From positions 248,001 to 312,000 of the forward strand of contig NZ_CP089985.1 of the NCBI RefSeq assembly GCF_021390155.1: DNA of 64,000 nucleotides, in the 5' to 3' direction. The stretch comes from Pseudomonas sp. HN11 (GTDB taxonomy: Bacteria; Pseudomonadota; Gammaproteobacteria; Pseudomonadales; Pseudomonadaceae). The position numbers and the translations under genes are program-made. A model generated the notes under the pieces. That model was not told the DNA's origin. It worked only from the letters and a program-made list of their open reading frames with translations, and searched no databases. Shown here piece after piece: positions 62,973 to 64,000 of this stretch (position 1 is its first letter; each line of letters opens with the position of its first letter).

Positions 62973-64000
62973 CCCTTGCGATATTGGCCACCCTGGCGTC
63001 CAGCGCCAGCCTGGCTGCAACCAGCGACCCACAAATCTTGCTGATCGAGCAGGGCAACTATTGGCAGTCGAAGAAAAAACCGGAACGCGCCCTGGAAAGC
63101 TGGCAGAAACTCTTGAGCCTGAGCCCCGAGCAACCGGACGCGCTGTACGGTATCGGCCTGATTCAGGTTCAACAGCAGCACCCGGAAGAAGCGCAGAAAT
63201 ACCTGGCCCGCCTGCGTGCGATTTCGCCGTTGCCGCGCCAAGCCTTGCAGCTTGAACAAGACATCGCAGTCAACACACCCACCAACGCCAAGTTGCTGGA
63301 GCAGGCCCGTGAACTGGGTGAGCCGGTGGAAGAGCGTGAAAAAGCGGTGGCCCTGTACCGCCAGATTTTCCAGGGGCGCCAGCCTCAGGGTCTGATCGCG
63401 CGTGAGTATTACAACGCCTTGGCGTTCACGCCGAAAGGCACCGCCGAAGGTATTGCCGGCCTGCAACGTGTAACGCGTGAGCGGCCGAATGACTCGATCG
63501 CCGCGCTGTTCCTGGCTCGGCACCTGGCGCGTAACCCGTCCTCCCGCGTCGAAGGTATTCGTGCGATGGAGCGCCTTTCGACCGACAACGACGTGGGCGG
63601 CGCCGCCGATGAAGGCTGGCGTTTTGCGCTGGTCTGGCTCGGTGCACCGAACCGTGACCAAGTGCCGTTGTTTCAGCAGTTCCTGGCCAAACATCCGGAT
63701 GACACCGAGATCCGTGCCCTGATGAACAAAGGCATTGCCCAAGGCAAGGGCGATGGCGGCTGGCAGCGTGATCCGAAGTTGGTCAAGGCGTTCAAGGCAC
63801 TGGACGAGGGCGACCTGAAGACCGCCGAGCCGTTGCTGTCGGCACGCCTGGCGGAAAAATCCAACGATGTGGATGCCCTGGGCGGCATGGGCGTGCTGCG
63901 TCAACAGCAGCAGCGCTTCAGCGAGGCAGAAAATTACCTCGGGCAAGCTACGCGTTTGCCCGGCGGTGCGGCCTGGCAAAAGCCTTTGAATGAAGCGCGT
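62954..64000 (+). CDS. wssE: WssE, cellulose export protein (BcsC), 5' part
   Basis: Start MRRHTLALAILATLASSASLAA is a signal peptide; the rest of the visible 349 codons are tetratricopeptide repeats (PERALESWQKLLSLSPEQPDALYGIGLIQ and further units), as expected for the periplasmic part of BcsC, whose beta-barrel lies beyond the window. The frame stays open to the last base, so the gene is cut by the window edge. Its ATG lies 19 bases inside the end of wssD. Confidence 0.93.
   Translation, partial: MRRHTLALAILATLASSASLAATSDPQILLIEQGNYWQSKKKPERALESWQKLLSLSPEQPDALYGIGLIQVQQQHPEEAQKYLARLRAISPLPRQALQLEQDIAVNTPTNAKLLEQARELGEPVEEREKAVALYRQIFQGRQPQGLIAREYYNALAFTPKGTAEGIAGLQRVTRERPNDSIAALFLARHLARNPSSRVEGIRAMERLSTDNDVGGAADEGWRFALVWLGAPNRDQVPLFQQFLAKHPDDTEIRALMNKGIAQGKGDGGWQRDPKLVKAFKALDEGDLKTAEPLLSARLAEKSNDVDALGGMGVLRQQQQRFSEAENYLGQATRLPGGAAWQKPLNEAR

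Overview
The window is chromosomal DNA of a fluorescent pseudomonad of the P. fluorescens group, close to the SBW25 lineage. The evidence is gene content: ompR-envZ, the rimABK operon known from P. fluorescens SBW25, hslR, hslO, pckA, yrfG/nudE/cysQ, rmlBACD and the start of a wss (bcs) cellulose operon. Most of the sequence is G+C-rich and Pseudomonas-like, with REP-type GTGGGAGCGGGCTTGCTC repeats between genes. No rRNA genes and no CRISPR array were seen.

Layout. 0.2-9 kb is core: osmosensing (ompR-envZ), ribosomal S6 modification (rimABK, opposite strand), Hsp15, a PAP2 phosphatase, Hsp33 and PEP carboxykinase. 9-12.7 kb is more variable: a frameshifted EamA transporter, a membrane-anchored DUF1493 protein, a Fic/YhfG-type toxin-antitoxin pair whose 56-residue antitoxin is easily missed, and a subtilase lipoprotein. 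12.8-30 kb is core again: RecQ-family helicase, a thioesterase, a glycine-zipper protein, a YdeP-type molybdoenzyme with fdhD, a LysR regulator, a BON-LysM protein, yrfG, nudE-cysQ, a DctBD-like two-component system and rmlBACD. 30-41 kb carries a kinase-aminotransferase fusion with agmatine deiminase, a siderophore receptor, an OprD-family porin, a short-chain dehydrogenase, an AraC regulator and a membrane protein.

41-54.7 kb is accessory. A regulated amidase / DUF302 / TetR cassette carries two matching palindromes ahead of the amidase. The remnant of one integrative element follows at 44.2-44.9 kb, and then a more complete island of about 9.8 kb inserted at the 3' end of tRNA-Thr(UGU). 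The island holds a P4-type integrase, a second tyrosine recombinase with a small partner gene, a segment with four DnaA-box-like sequences and a long hairpin, and a tightly coupled A/T-rich four-gene cassette at 45.35-50.58 kb. That cassette encodes a PHP-ABC ATPase related to known antiphage proteins, a PD-(D/E)XK-like protein, a CoiA-like nuclease and a putative HEPN-like protein. The ATPase gene contains an uninterrupted run of 13 G between its PHP and ATPase domains; a one-base slip either way stops translation within about 45 bases. This makes it a candidate phase-variable defence system and is the most interesting part of the window.

54.8-64 kb returns to core: two small exported proteins, a long leader region with a terminator-like hairpin, and wssA-B-C-D plus the first part of wssE, which runs off the window. 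A c-di-GMP theme links the EAL protein RimA (about 4 kb) with the PilZ-containing cellulose synthase WssB.
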